From: Lentisphaera profundi
GTDB taxonomy: Bacteria > Verrucomicrobiota > Lentisphaeria > Lentisphaerales > Lentisphaeraceae
NCBI RefSeq assembly: GCF_028728065.1
Contig: NZ_CP117812.1
Location: 2,294,001 to 2,358,000, forward strand
Reading direction: 5' to 3'
Length of the DNA stretch: 64,000 bases
Shown here: in pieces, positions 1 through 9,321 of the stretch
Layout of the letters: each line of letters opens with the position of its first letter
How positions within the stretch are numbered: position 1 is the stretch's first letter
Position numbers and translations under genes: made by a program
Notes under the pieces: model-generated
What the model saw: the letters and a program-made list of their open reading frames with translations, nothing else
Databases searched by the model: none
Told to the model about the DNA's origin: nothing

Positions 1-426
1 CTTATCGGGATGAATCCATACGGGGCCCTCGGCATATTTCACCAGGCGTTCGGCGTGGCTTTTGCCCAACATGTGCATAAAACCCGTACTATGACGGCCT
101 ATAACAATCAGTGAATTCCCTATTTTTTTTGCAATGCTCGCAAGCTCTTTGGCGGTATTGCCCACACTAATGAGTGGTGCCTCAATCTTGTGATGGCCAT
201 TATCGGGATAAAGATGCTGAATTTCATCACTTAACTTTATCATTATTTTATCTAAAACTTCATCTGTAGACTTGGGATGCAGCAACTTCACACTGAGGGG
301 CTCTATGATGTGTACTGGATAAATTAATGCACCAAAAAGCTGACTTAATTTTTGCGCTTCTCGCACAGCTAAACTGAATTGTTTTTTGGAAGTGACGCCC
401 ACTATGATTGTTTCGATATTTTTCAT
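1..426 (-). CDS. Universal stress protein (UspA-like), C-terminus outside window
   Basis: This reverse-strand frame is open for 142 codons from an ATG at 426-424 to the window edge, so the stop is not seen. A GAGGAGC ribosome-binding site lies just upstream. The N-terminus (MKNIETIIVGVTSKKQFSLA) is the first beta strand of a Usp fold. The visible C-terminal part reads VIGRHSTGFMHMLGKSHAERLVKYAEGPVWI, which follows the family pattern of a glycine loop, a helix and a final PVxxI strand. The glycine spacing is shorter than the ATP-binding G2xG9xG(S/T) motif, so it may be of the non-ATP-binding UspA type. It is divergent from the cysQ region and its role is inferred only from the family. Confidence 0.75.
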   Translation of the reverse strand, partial: MKNIETIIVGVTSKKQFSLAVREAQKLSQLFGALIYPVHIIEPLSVKLLHPKSTDEVLDKIMIKLSDEIQHLYPDNGHHKIEAPLISVGNTAKELASIAKKIGNSLIVIGRHSTGFMHMLGKSHAERLVKYAEGPVWIHPDK

Positions 427-837
427 CTTTAAAGCTCCTCGTTTTCCTCAATTTATTACATGGAGAATTCAAATACAAAAAAACACCCTCTCCAAAGACT
501 TAATTTACATAGATTTGTACGCTTCTTAAAAAACACAGAAAACTTATCCGCTGCTAAGCAGCACCAAATGTGCATTCTTTTTATCAAAAATCTTTACCAT
601 TTATTAATCGCTACCTATTTCCTTGCCTAATAAAACAGGTTATAATCTATACTAATTTGTAAAATCTTACTTGATGAAAAGTGCTCACGTCACTTTTCAT
701 GCGGAGCCTGCCTGGCTTTTGCTTCGCAAAAGAATGATCAATTTTAAATACACAATTTTTAATTAGAAGCAACAGCGAGTAGTTCAAACTTGGCAGTCAT
801 CAGCTTAAACCATCTACTACAATCAGGCCATAGGCGG
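427..837. other. Intergenic region with two hairpins, no gene seen
   Basis: This divergent spacer separates the stress-protein gene and cysQ. It holds a 10-bp stem with a 7-nt loop (ATGAAAAGTG at 674-683 pairing with CACTTTTCAT at 691-700). A tighter hairpin TTTTGC-TTC-GCAAAA lies at 717-731. The second has the same short-loop design as the palindromic words found throughout the window. I see no open frame here that looks like a gene. Promoters for both flanking genes should lie here, but I cannot place them with confidence. Confidence 0.5.
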
Positions 838-1030
838 TCTCTCAGCCGTAGGCGTTCTTTCAGCGCAGCGTTCTTTCAGCCGTAGGCGTTCTTTCAGCGC
901 AGCGTTCTTTCAGCCGTAGGCGTTCTTTCAGCGCAGCGTTCTTTCAGCGCAGCGTTCTTTCAGCGCAGCGTTCTTTCAGCCGTAGGCGTTCTTTCAGCCG
1001 TAGGCGGTCTTTCAGCGTAGCGTTCTTTCT
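838..1030. repeat. Tandem array of linker plus mini-palindrome units (GTTCTTTCAG linker)
   Basis: About twelve units of 16-18 bp follow each other directly before cysQ. Each begins with the linker TTCTTTCAG. The insert is either CGCAGCG (16-bp unit) or CCGTAGGCG (18-bp unit), and the two types are mixed irregularly. The GCC-GTA-GGC insert is self-complementary. On the other strand the linker reads CTGAAAGAAC, which is the linker of the arrays near 33.9, 35.2, 43.3 and 44.7 kb. The array ends about 30 bp before the cysQ start codon. Confidence 0.9.
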
Positions 1031-1062
1031 TCTTTAAACCTCACAATAACGAAACTCTATTC

Positions 1063-1806
1063 ATGATAAACGACATAATAAAACTTGCCCGTGAAGCCGG
1101 CGCTAAGATCATGGAGATCTATGCCACTGACTTCGAAGTTTACACCAAAGACGACAAATCTCCCCTTACTGAAGCCGACCAAGCTGCTAACGCAATCATT
1201 TGTGCTGGCTTGCAAGAACTCACTCCAAATATCCCCATCCTCTCTGAAGAAAACAAAACCATTGATTACGCGGATAGAAAAGATTGGACTCAAATGTGGG
1301 TTGTAGATCCCATTGATGGCACCAAAGAGTTTATCAAAAAAAATGGTGAATTCACTGTGAACATCGCCTTAGTAGAGCGCGGCATACCCATTGCCGGCGT
1401 TGTTTATGCTCCTGCCATTGATGATCTTTATTGGGCAGATGAAACGGGTGCCTATAAAAATGGCGATAAATTACCTCTCACGACTAATAACACACCAGAA
1501 AAAGCTCTGACCATTGTGGCCAGCCGCTCACACATGTCTCAAGAAACTCAAGATTATGTCGACTCACTCAAAGCCGGTACCGAATCAATTGAACTCACTT
1601 CTGTGGGTAGCTCACTCAAACTCTGCTACGTTGCCGAAGGCAAAGCGGACCAATACCCTCGCCTCGCCCCCACCATGGAATGGGACACGGCTGCCGCTCA
1701 CGCCGTCGCCCTTCAGGCAGGCAAGGAAGTTCTCGATTTCAAAACACGCAAGCCTCTGCAGTACAACAAAGAAAATCTTCTCAACCCCTGGTTCCTGGTA
1801 AAGTAA
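1063..1806 (+). CDS. cysQ: 3'(2'),5'-bisphosphate nucleotidase CysQ
   Basis: This 247-residue protein belongs to the inositol-monophosphatase-like family. It should hydrolyse PAP (3'-phosphoadenosine 5'-phosphate) to AMP and phosphate, removing the inhibitory by-product of PAPS-dependent sulfation or reduction. The metal and substrate sites are visible: LSEEN near residue 64, the signature VVDPIDGTKEF near residues 80-90, and the C-terminal WDTAAAHAV segment. Length and motifs match CysQ rather than generic inositol monophosphatases, especially GTKEFI and the EFTVNIALV segment after it. Its neighbours cysD and cysNC make PAPS, which fits the assignment. The leader holds a repeat array ending about 30 bp upstream. 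Confidence 0.93.
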   Translation: MINDIIKLAREAGAKIMEIYATDFEVYTKDDKSPLTEADQAANAIICAGLQELTPNIPILSEENKTIDYADRKDWTQMWVVDPIDGTKEFIKKNGEFTVNIALVERGIPIAGVVYAPAIDDLYWADETGAYKNGDKLPLTTNNTPEKALTIVASRSHMSQETQDYVDSLKAGTESIELTSVGSSLKLCYVAEGKADQYPRLAPTMEWDTAAAHAVALQAGKEVLDFKTRKPLQYNKENLLNPWFLVK

Positions 1807-1880
1807 GGAAGAACGTTCACGAGTGAACTTAAAGTAGAAAGATCGCTGCGCTTAAAGAACGGCGTGACGCCTGAAAGAGA
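1807..1880. repeat. Short mini-palindrome array upstream of four-helix-bundle gene 1
   Basis: Three palindromic words sit between A/G-rich linkers: GTTCAC-GA-GTGAAC at 1815-1828, GCTGCGC near 1845, and GGCG-TGA-CGCC at 1861-1871. Linkers read CTTAAAGTAGAAAGATC, TTAAAGAAC and TGAAAGAG. The array begins directly after the cysQ stop codon and ends at the next gene's start region. Confidence 0.85.
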
Positions 1881-1895
1881 AAAATGGAAGAGAAG

Positions 1896-2243
1896 ATGAT
1901 TCATTATTACGAGAAACTCGAGGTATGGAAACAAACCGTGGATTTGAGTCTTGACATCTACAAGGTCTTACATAATTGCAAAGACTATGGTCTCAGAGAT
2001 CAAATGCAAAGAGCTGCAGTCTCCATCCCTTCTAATATTGCCGAAGGTTCACAAAGAAATTCCGACAAAGAATTCATTCGTTTCCTAAATATTTCAAAAG
2101 GCTCAGCAGCTGAACTCAATACGCAAATCATCATTGCTTTTAAACTCAATTATTTTCCTGAAGCAGTATACAATAAGCTCAGAAGTAAATTAAAGGATAT
2201 CCTACAAATGACATCAGGCCTTATAGCCTCTTTACAAAAGTAA
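1896..2243 (+). CDS. Four helix bundle protein (S23/IVP family), copy 1
   Basis: This 115-residue protein has the diagnostic segment AAVSIPSNIAEGSQRNS of the 'four helix bundle' family (23S rRNA intervening-sequence protein; also related to Avd of diversity-generating retroelements). Its biochemical role is unknown. Start choice: the ATG at 1896 gives MIHYYEKLEVW, matching the start of the copy at 43450, and GGAAGAG lies just before it. An in-frame ATG at 1884 is an alternative. It is about 88% identical to the 43450 copy by eye. It interrupts an otherwise sulfur-related gene run and is flanked on both sides by mini-palindrome arrays, which suggests acquisition as a unit. Confidence 0.88.
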   Translation: MIHYYEKLEVWKQTVDLSLDIYKVLHNCKDYGLRDQMQRAAVSIPSNIAEGSQRNSDKEFIRFLNISKGSAAELNTQIIIAFKLNYFPEAVYNKLRSKLKDILQMTSGLIASLQK

Positions 2244-2245
2244 AT

Positions 2246-2475
2246 CTTTCAGCCCTAGGCGTTCTTTCAGCCGTAGCGTTCTTTCAGCCGTAGCGTTCTT
2301 TCAGCGTAGCGTTCTTTCAGCGTAGCGTTCTTTCAGCGTAGCGTTCTTTCAGCGTAGCGTTCTTTCAGCGTAGCGTTCTTTCAGCGTAGCGTTCTTTCAG
2401 CGTAGCGTTCTTTCAGCGTAGCGTTCTTTCAGCGTAGCGTTCTTTCAGCGTAGCGTTCTTTCAGCCAAAGGCGGT
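2246..2475. repeat. Tandem array, ten perfect 16-mers plus variants
   Basis: It begins 3 bp after the four-helix-bundle stop codon. Three variant units (18, 17 and 17 bp, with inserts CCCTAGGCG and CCGTAGCG) are followed by ten identical copies of CTTTCAGCGTAGCGTT at 2298-2457. A last unit carries the self-complementary insert GCC-AAA-GGC. The identical run implies recent expansion by slippage or recombination. The linker CTTTCAG is shared with the 838-1030 array. Confidence 0.93.
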
Positions 2476-2531
2476 CTGCCTTTAACAATCATCATTAAAA
2501 ATTTAAAACTAATAATTTAAAATTATCTATT

Positions 2532-3434
2532 ATGCCTTATTCCATGTCACAACTTGATCAGCTTGAAGCTGAAGCCATCCATATTATTCGCGAAGCCGTT
2601 GCTCAGGCCGAAAATCCCGTCATGCTTTACTCAGTCGGGAAAGACTCCGCCGTCATGGTGCGTTTAGCGCAAAAAGCTTTTGCTCCCGGCCCGGTGCCCT
2701 TCCCCCTGCTTCACATTGATTCTCAATGGAAGTTCAAAGAAATGATCCAATTTAGAGATAAGTTCTGTGAAGAAAATGGCCTCAAGCTTCTCGTCCATTA
2801 CAATAAGGAAGGCAAAGCAGCAGGTGTCGGCCCCTTCACCCATGGCAGCCGTAAACATACTGATATCATGAAAACTCAAGCGCTGGTGCAATCTTTAGAG
2901 CAAGGTGGCTATGATATGATTTTTGGTGGTGCACGTCGCGACGAGGAAAAATCTCGCGCAAAAGAAAGAATTTATTCTTTCCGTGATAAATTTAATCAGT
3001 GGGATCCAAAAAACCAACGCCCTGAAGTCTGGTCTTTATATAATGGTAAAATCAATCCTAATGAATCCGTTCGCGTCTTTCCCATTTCTAACTGGACCGA
3101 AATGGATGTCTGGAGATATATTGAACGCGAGAGCATCCCGATTGTCCCTTTATATTTTGCCAAAAAACGTCCTTATGTCGAGATTGATGGCAACCTCATC
3201 ATGGTTGATGACGATCGTATGCCACTGGAAGGCCGCGAAGTCAAAGAGGACTACATTCGCTTCCGTACCCTAGGTTGCTACCCTTTAACTGGCGGCGTGC
3301 TCTCCACTGTAACGACTATGGCTGAAATGATCGAAGAGATGATTAACTCGGATATCTCGGAACGTAACTCACGAGTCATTGACTTTGATGGTGAAGCTTC
3401 CATGGAACAAAAGAAACGCGAAGGCTATTTTTGA
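2532..3434 (+). CDS. cysD: Sulfate adenylyltransferase subunit 2 (CysD)
   Basis: This is the small, catalytic subunit of ATP sulfurylase. It forms adenosine 5'-phosphosulfate (APS) from ATP and sulfate in complex with the GTPase CysN. The 300-residue length is typical. The PP-loop SVGKDS is at residues 34-39 of an ATP-pyrophosphatase (PAPS-reductase-like) fold. The segments [16 protein letters not shown] and [12 protein letters not shown] are characteristic of CysD. cysNC follows 126 bp downstream. No clear Shine-Dalgarno is seen; an AT-rich dispersed repeat runs up to the start codon. Confidence 0.96.
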   Translation: MPYSMSQLDQLEAEAIHIIREAVAQAENPVMLYSVGKDSAVMVRLAQKAFAPGPVPFPLLHIDSQWKFKEMIQFRDKFCEENGLKLLVHYNKEGKAAGVGPFTHGSRKHTDIMKTQALVQSLEQGGYDMIFGGARRDEEKSRAKERIYSFRDKFNQWDPKNQRPEVWSLYNGKINPNESVRVFPISNWTEMDVWRYIERESIPIVPLYFAKKRPYVEIDGNLIMVDDDRMPLEGREVKEDYIRFRTLGCYPLTGGVLSTVTTMAEMIEEMINSDISERNSRVIDFDGEASMEQKKREGYF

Positions 3435-3560
3435 TCTAAACAATTAAACATATCTTACTAATCGAAGCACAAAAGTACTAAGACAATCAAAACCACCTGT
3501 GAAATACTGAATAATCTGTGGTTTAAATAACTTAAAATTTAAAATTAAGCATTTAAAATT

Positions 3561-5429
3561 ATGAAAAAATCCCTCTTACGATTCCTTACCTGTGGTTCCG
3601 TTGACGATGGCAAATCCACTCTCATTGGCAACCTACTCTTCAACTCAAAAAAACTCTGTCAGGACCAAATTGCCACTTTAGAACGCGATTCTAAAAAACA
3701 CGGCACTCAAGGCGACAAAGTTGACTACGCTTTGCTGATGGATGGTTTGGCTTCCGAACGCGAACAGGGCATCACTATTGATGTCGCTTATCGCTTCTTC
3801 GAAACACCTGAAAGAAAATTTATTGTTGCCGACACACCTGGCCACGAACAATATACGCGAAATATGGTCACTGGTGCCAGTACTGCAGATTTAGCCATTA
3901 TCCTTGTGGATGCCTCCAAGGGCCTGCTTACACAATCTCGTCGTCATGCTTTCCTTGTTAGTCTTCTTCAAATTCCTCACGTTGTGCTCGCAGTCAATAA
4001 AATGGACCTCGTCAATTACTCGGAAGACGTGTACAACAAAATCGTTGAAGATTTCAAAGAATTTAGTACCAAGCTCAATTTACAAGATATTACTTTTATT
4101 CCCGTCTCAGCCAGAGATAGTGATAATGTCACAGAGAAATCCTCCAAGACGCCATGGTATAAAGGTGAAGCACTCTTGCCTTTCTTGGAAAAAGTCTATG
4201 TCAAAAGCGATAAAAACTTTGTTGACTTTCGTTACCCAGTTCAAACGGTCATTCGTCCCAATTCAAATTTCCGTGGTTTTGCTGGACGCATTGCTTCTGG
4301 TACCATTCGCCCCGGTGAAGAAGTCATTGCCCTGCCTTCCGAAAAATCTTCGCGAGTCAAAGATATTCACCTCTATGATCGCACTCTACCCGAAGCCTTT
4401 GCGGGTCAATCGGTGTGCATCACCCTGGAAGACGAAATTGATATCAGCCGTGGCGACATGCTTGTCCGCAAGAATAATCTCCCCAAGATGTCCAATGAAA
4501 TTGATGTTACACTCTGCTGGATGAATGAAAAACCACTTGATTTGAGTTCTCCTAAGCGCCTCATTGTGAAGCATACTTCACGTGAGATCAATGCCTTCGT
4601 AGAAAAAATTGATTATACGATAGATGTCAATACCCTGCATCGTAATCAAACCAATATATTACACCTCAACGATATTGCGCGCGTCAAAATAACCACGGCT
4701 CAAAAGCTTTATTTTGATAACTACAAAACCAACCGCAATACCGGCTCGATTATTCTCATTGATCCCATTACTAATGAAACGGTAGCCGCGGGCATGATTA
4801 AATCTGAATCACGTGAAACTCATTCAGATGAAATTAAATCTACCAACATTAATTTCGAAGACTTTCAACTCACTCGTGAAGATTACGAGAAACGCAATGG
4901 TCACCTCGGTGCCGTTATATGGCTCACGGGTCTTTCTGGCTCAGGTAAATCTACCATTGCCAAAGCGATACTAGCTAAACTCAACGCTGATGGCAAACAC
5001 GTCAACTGCCTCGATGGTGATAATGTACGTCATGGCCTCTGCTCGGACTTGGGCTTCACTGCGGATGATCGCTCGGAGAATATCCGTCGCATTGGTGAAC
5101 TCTCCAAGTTATTCGTTGAGAATGGCAATATCACTATCTGCTCCTTCATCTCTCCCTACCAAAAAGATCGTGATTTTGTGCGCTCGATTCTCCCTGAAGG
5201 TAAATTTTTTGAAACTTACATTGATTGCGATATCGAGACCTGTAAGCAACGCGATCCCAAGGGACTCTACAAAAAAGCTATTGCCGGAGAAATCAATGGC
5301 TTCACGGGCATTGACTCACCCTACGAGGCTCCTACAAATCCAGACATTCGTCTCAAATCCGATACTTACCCAGTAGCAGACCTCGTCGAATCAGTCATCG
5401 TGAAGCTGAAGGATCAAGGGATTATTTAG
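3561..5429 (+). CDS. cysNC: Bifunctional sulfate adenylyltransferase subunit 1 / adenylylsulfate kinase (CysN-CysC fusion)
   Basis: This 622-residue fusion resembles rhizobial NodQ. The N-terminal GTPase (residues 1-430) has the P-loop [10 protein letters not shown] (about 11-20), DTPGHEQY (about 91-98) and NKMD. It couples GTP hydrolysis to APS formation by CysD. The C-terminal APS kinase (about 445-622) has its own P-loop GLSGSGKST (about 456-464), the [15 protein letters not shown] segment and the FISPYQKDR motif, and makes PAPS. The fused form points to PAPS as the intended product. PAPS could serve sulfotransferases or reductive assimilation. Neither a sulfotransferase nor CysH occurs here, so the destination is inferred from the adjoining polysaccharide locus. 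Confidence 0.96.
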   Translation: MKKSLLRFLTCGSVDDGKSTLIGNLLFNSKKLCQDQIATLERDSKKHGTQGDKVDYALLMDGLASEREQGITIDVAYRFFETPERKFIVADTPGHEQYTRNMVTGASTADLAIILVDASKGLLTQSRRHAFLVSLLQIPHVVLAVNKMDLVNYSEDVYNKIVEDFKEFSTKLNLQDITFIPVSARDSDNVTEKSSKTPWYKGEALLPFLEKVYVKSDKNFVDFRYPVQTVIRPNSNFRGFAGRIASGTIRPGEEVIALPSEKSSRVKDIHLYDRTLPEAFAGQSVCITLEDEIDISRGDMLVRKNNLPKMSNEIDVTLCWMNEKPLDLSSPKRLIVKHTSREINAFVEKIDYTIDVNTLHRNQTNILHLNDIARVKITTAQKLYFDNYKTNRNTGSIILIDPITNETVAAGMIKSESRETHSDEIKSTNINFEDFQLTREDYEKRNGHLGAVIWLTGLSGSGKSTIAKAILAKLNADGKHVNCLDGDNVRHGLCSDLGFTADDRSENIRRIGELSKLFVENGNITICSFISPYQKDRDFVRSILPEGKFFETYIDCDIETCKQRDPKGLYKKAIAGEINGFTGIDSPYEAPTNPDIRLKSDTYPVADLVESVIVKLKDQGII

Positions 5430-5514
5430 CGAAGGAAGGTCGTGTAGCTCCAATTTTGAATGTTGAATTCTTAATTTTAAATTATGAAAGACAAATGCCT
5501 GGAGCTTGGGAGCG

Positions 5515-5605
5515 GTTTCTCAGCGAAGGCGTTCTCTCAGCCGAAGGCGTTCTCTCAGCCGAAGGCGTTCTCTCAGCGAAGCGGTCTTTAGCGTAGCGGT
5601 CTTTC
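5515..5605. repeat. Mini-palindrome array (CTCTCAG linker)
   Basis: Six or so units lie between cysNC and the WecA-like gene, with linker GTTCTCTCAG (a variant of GTTCTTTCAG) and inserts CGAAGGCG, GCC-GAA-GGC (twice), CGAAGCG and CGTAGCG. An AT-rich dispersed repeat follows at about 5640-5683 and a pyrimidine run (CTCCCCCCTCCCCTCCT) ends at the next start codon. Confidence 0.85.
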
Positions 5606-5698
5606 CTCTATATTTCATTTACTCACTCAATGCTTAACTTTTTCTCATTAAAAATTCAACATTCATAATTAAAAATTAATTCTCCCCCCTCCCCTCCT

Positions 5699-7189
5699 AT
5701 GCCCTATTTCTACCTCACAATTTTCACTTTTCTCGGATCGCTGATCATCACTCTGATCTGCCGTTCCTTGGGGCACCGCTTGAAAATTGTCGATCAACCC
5801 GATAACTACCGAAAAGTCCACGAAAAACCCATCCCTTTGATGGGTGGCTACGCCATTTTCTTGAGTAGCCTCTTAAGTTTTTGCTTTGTCTTTTACTTTC
5901 AAAAATCACTCTTCAAAACTGAAGTCATTGATCCGCAGTTTTGGTCACTACTCGTAGGTGCGATCATCATTTTGATCACCGGTGCCTACGACGACCTGCA
6001 CGATATGAAGCCTCGTCATAAAGCACTGATGCAGGCCTTTGTTGCGAGCCTACTGTATATGATGGGTTTTGCCATCAACAAAGTTTCCATCCCCTATGTC
6101 GGCACTGTGGACTTCACCATGATTTCCTATCCCATCACCATCTTTTGGTTCATGGGCTGCATGAATGTCATCAACTTGCTTGATGGCCTCGATGGACTTG
6201 CGAGTGGCGTCAGCCTCTTTGCGGTTATTACCCTAACCGTGAGTGCCGCTAATAGTGGCAACACCACCATCCTCGTACTGAACCTGATTGTCGCAGCTGC
6301 CATTTTAGCCTTCCTCATTTTTAATTTTAACCCCGCCTCGATTTTTCTCGGTGACTCTGGTGCCATGCTGCTGGGTTACTATATTGCCACCATCTCCCTC
6401 ATCTCCAATCACAAAGCCGAAACGGCCCTCACGCTAGCTATCCCCTTTATTGCCATTGGCCTGCCCGTTTTTGATACCATTGTCGCCTTTCTTCGTCGCT
6501 GGTCACGTCGCGTCCCCATTTCCTCTGCCGATCGCAAACATATTCATCATGTCTTGCTCAATAGCGGCTTAAGCACCAAATCAGTTGTGCTCATACTCTA
6601 CGCGATCTGCATCATCTTTTCTTCCGTTTCCTACCTGCTGATTTTAAAACGCGATGGCGTCGCCATGATTTTCCTCTCCATTATCCTCATTATTGCCTTT
6701 CTCTATGCCAAACGCTTCGGCATCATTAATACCGAACAAATCCTCAAACGCATCAAAGAAGATCACTACGGAAATAAACACTCCTCCAAAGTCCACGTCG
6801 AGTTAGAAAAAGCACTGCACCAATTCGAAGACGCTCAATCATTAGCCGAACTCTGGCAAGTTTCACTCCCCGTTTTCCAAGAGATGAAACTCGATCAAGT
6901 CATTTTTGTGAGCGAACAAAATCAAGAAAAACTTCACTGGAAGAATGATTTAACACCCACGAATACCAAGCCAGAAGATATTGTTGATCAATGGTCCATT
7001 TCCCTTAAAGTTTTCAAAGATCAAAACCTCTATGGCAAACTCGAAATCTCAATGACTGCAGAGGACACCCACTTGCGCGATATATTTTCCCAAGTCAATT
7101 CACTGCGTGAAGCCATCGCCAATCACATCACAAGAATCACTCAGCAAAAAGAAAACGCCTCCACTGAACACGCCGCTCAATCAGATTAG
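5699..7189 (+). CDS. Undecaprenyl-phosphate sugar-1-phosphate transferase (WecA/MraY family) with cytoplasmic extension
   Basis: This integral membrane protein should transfer a sugar-1-phosphate (HexNAc-1-P in most relatives) from UDP-sugar to undecaprenyl phosphate, starting a lipid-linked glycan. Family motifs are clear: DQPDNYRKVHEKPIPLMGG near residues 32-50, GAYDDLHDMKPRHK, NVINLLDGLDGLASG, NFNPASIFLGDSGAMLLGY and the SSADRKHIHH substrate motif. About ten hydrophobic segments fill residues 1-335. The protein has 496 residues, whereas WecA-type enzymes are usually 330-370. The last 150 are hydrophilic and unrelated to the catalytic fold, perhaps a sensory or docking domain. No Shine-Dalgarno is seen; a pyrimidine tract abuts the ATG. 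It opens the polysaccharide locus. Confidence 0.92.
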   Translation: MPYFYLTIFTFLGSLIITLICRSLGHRLKIVDQPDNYRKVHEKPIPLMGGYAIFLSSLLSFCFVFYFQKSLFKTEVIDPQFWSLLVGAIIILITGAYDDLHDMKPRHKALMQAFVASLLYMMGFAINKVSIPYVGTVDFTMISYPITIFWFMGCMNVINLLDGLDGLASGVSLFAVITLTVSAANSGNTTILVLNLIVAAAILAFLIFNFNPASIFLGDSGAMLLGYYIATISLISNHKAETALTLAIPFIAIGLPVFDTIVAFLRRWSRRVPISSADRKHIHHVLLNSGLSTKSVVLILYAICIIFSSVSYLLILKRDGVAMIFLSIILIIAFLYAKRFGIINTEQILKRIKEDHYGNKHSSKVHVELEKALHQFEDAQSLAELWQVSLPVFQEMKLDQVIFVSEQNQEKLHWKNDLTPTNTKPEDIVDQWSISLKVFKDQNLYGKLEISMTAEDTHLRDIFSQVNSLREAIANHITRITQQKENASTEHAAQSD

Positions 7190-7228
7190 TTTCACCCCTT
7201 CAGTCTTTCCCTTTCTAAACTCTTTTCA

Positions 7229-7352
7229 CTGACAACTGACAACTGACAACTGACAACTGACAACTGACAACTGACAAATGACAAATGACAACTGACAACT
7301 GACAACTGACAACTGACAACTGACAACTGACAACTGACAACTGACAACTGAC
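7229..7352. repeat. Heptanucleotide array (CTGACAA), about 17.7 copies
   Basis: The unit CTGACAA is repeated without interruption over 124 bp, with two units reading ATGACAA. It lies in the 307-bp gap between the WecA-like gene and the ABC transporter. The rest of the gap holds degenerate words of the same flavour (ACTGAAAACTGAGGACTGATC) and no gene. Confidence 0.95.
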
Positions 7353-7496
7353 TATCTATCCTCCCTTATGCCTTTCCGTGACTTCAGTACTAATCGCTTT
7401 TTACTGAAAACTGAGGACTGATCACTACAGACTTTATTAATCCGCGTATTTAGTATTTCCCCTTATTTCATCTCAATATCTCATTAGATCTATTCC

Positions 7497-9239
7497 ATGA
7501 ATAATATCATTAAAGCCTTAAAATTTTTAAATAAAATCCTCAATCGCAAAGACAAGAAAAATGCCATGCTGGTGGCCTTGGCCATGTTGATTAATGTGCT
7601 CTCGGATCTACTCAGCTTGGCACTAGTCCTCCCCGTGATCAACCTCGTCTTAACTGACGACTTTCTTCAAAAGAATGACTCAGTCAAATACTTATACGAC
7701 TTTTTTGGTTTCTGGCAGGAAAAAACGTTTATTATTGCGACGTGTCTAAGTCTTTTTATTATATTTTTAATAAAAAATCTTCTCAGCCTGTGGATTGCTC
7801 GTTTTCAAATCAAGCATATCCAAAATTTTGTCAATAATAATGCCCTCCAACTTCTAGAGATTTACTTTAGGAAAGGTCTCAATTATATTAAAAATAATAA
7901 CTCTAATAAATTAATATTTAATATTTATGCCGGTAGTCAGCGCCTCGGGAATAATGTTTTATTAAGTCTCATTAATCTTGGCAATGAATGTTTAATCATT
8001 CTTCTAATCACCATCTCCATTGCCCTTTACGATATCAAGATAGTTATGCTTCTCGCCCTTTTAATCACACCTTTTTTTCTCATCTTTTATCGAAAAACAA
8101 AGCATAAAATAAGCGCACTTGGCTATAGCCTTAATAAAGAAACTCCAAAACTGAATGAATATCTCTTTCAAACATTCCACGGTTATTGCGATACAGTAGT
8201 GAGCGATACTTTTCCCTATCAAAAACAGCGTATTACTGATAAGCTTAATACCCTCAAAGATATTCAAACAAAAAGCTTTCTCTACAGACTCTGTCCCACG
8301 AAAATTATCGAAACTTGCCTCATCTTATCAATTAGTACTATTGTGATCTATGGTATCTATTTTATCGACTCTAAAGAACAACTCATCACGCTTATAGGAA
8401 TATTTTTCCTTGCGGCCTACCGCACCATGCCTTCTATCAATAGGATCATGATTGCCCTCATGAGCTTAAACGAAAATTTGTTTTTACTTGATACACTTAA
8501 AGACCTCAACCAAAAAGCATCTCACGAAGAAAAACCTAGTACAGTCAAATTCACTTCCTCTCTAAAGCTCGAAAATATCTCCTATGCTTTTCCGGATAAA
8601 CCCCATGACTTTATTTTTGAAAATTTTGATTTAGAAATAAAAAAAGGAGAAACGGTGGGCATCATCGGTAGCTCCGGCTCGGGTAAAACAACTTTAATGA
8701 ATATCCTTCTCGGTTTCTACCCCCTGAGCAAAGGTCACTACCTCATTGATGAACAAGATATCGAGAATTTCAACAAAAACTCCTTTTACGGCAAAGTCGG
8801 CTATGTTCAACAAAACGTCTATTTAACGGATAGCTCTATTGCTTCCAATGTGGCTTATGGTCAAAATGAAAATGATTTTGATAGAGACAAAATAAAACAC
8901 TGCTTAGAACAAGCTCAACTTACTGAGTTTCACCTCACTCAAGAGCAAGGGATTGATAGCCTTATTGGTGAAAATGGCGTCAAGATTTCTGGAGGTCAAC
9001 GACAACGCATTGGTATTGCTCGCGCGCTCTATTACGATGCCGAGATCCTCTTTTTTGATGAAGCGACATCAGCCTTAGATAGTCAAACCGAAGATGAAAT
9101 TACTAAAGCTATTGAGTCTTTAAGTAAAACCAACTTAACCATCATTATCATAGCTCATCGCATTTCCACACTTAAACATACAGACTATATTATTGAATTA
9201 AATAACGGTCGTATTCAAAAGACACTAGAACAGAAATAA
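7497..9239 (+). CDS. ABC transporter, fused membrane and ATPase domains (PglK/MsbA-type flippase)
   Basis: This 580-residue half-transporter has six predicted membrane helices in residues 20-320 and one ATPase domain in 345-580. Visible motifs are Walker A GSSGSGKTT, the signature SGGQRQRIGIARAL and Walker B ILFFDEATSALD, followed by the switch histidine in IIAHRIS. It should act as a homodimer in the inner membrane. Position between the initiating transferase and the glycosyltransferases suggests it flips the lipid-linked glycan, as PglK does. No Wzx flippase was seen in the window, which supports this. Lipid A export (MsbA) is an alternative but less likely in this context. Confidence 0.85.
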   Translation: MNNIIKALKFLNKILNRKDKKNAMLVALAMLINVLSDLLSLALVLPVINLVLTDDFLQKNDSVKYLYDFFGFWQEKTFIIATCLSLFIIFLIKNLLSLWIARFQIKHIQNFVNNNALQLLEIYFRKGLNYIKNNNSNKLIFNIYAGSQRLGNNVLLSLINLGNECLIILLITISIALYDIKIVMLLALLITPFFLIFYRKTKHKISALGYSLNKETPKLNEYLFQTFHGYCDTVVSDTFPYQKQRITDKLNTLKDIQTKSFLYRLCPTKIIETCLILSISTIVIYGIYFIDSKEQLITLIGIFFLAAYRTMPSINRIMIALMSLNENLFLLDTLKDLNQKASHEEKPSTVKFTSSLKLENISYAFPDKPHDFIFENFDLEIKKGETVGIIGSSGSGKTTLMNILLGFYPLSKGHYLIDEQDIENFNKNSFYGKVGYVQQNVYLTDSSIASNVAYGQNENDFDRDKIKHCLEQAQLTEFHLTQEQGIDSLIGENGVKISGGQRQRIGIARALYYDAEILFFDEATSALDSQTEDEITKAIESLSKTNLTIIIIAHRISTLKHTDYIIELNNGRIQKTLEQK

Positions 9240-9321
9240 TCATATCAAGCAAATCATGCTTCATGTAATTACACGAATTTTGTAAATAGAATAATTGACT
9301 TCCATAGGACACGTTAATACC

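Noticed and set aside
260-478. 72-codon reverse-strand open frame at the left edge
   Set aside because: It is out of frame with the Usp-like protein, which has a ribosome-binding site and family motifs.
3904-4524. 206-codon open frame inside cysNC
   Set aside because: It lies wholly in another frame of the well-supported cysNC gene and encodes no recognisable protein.
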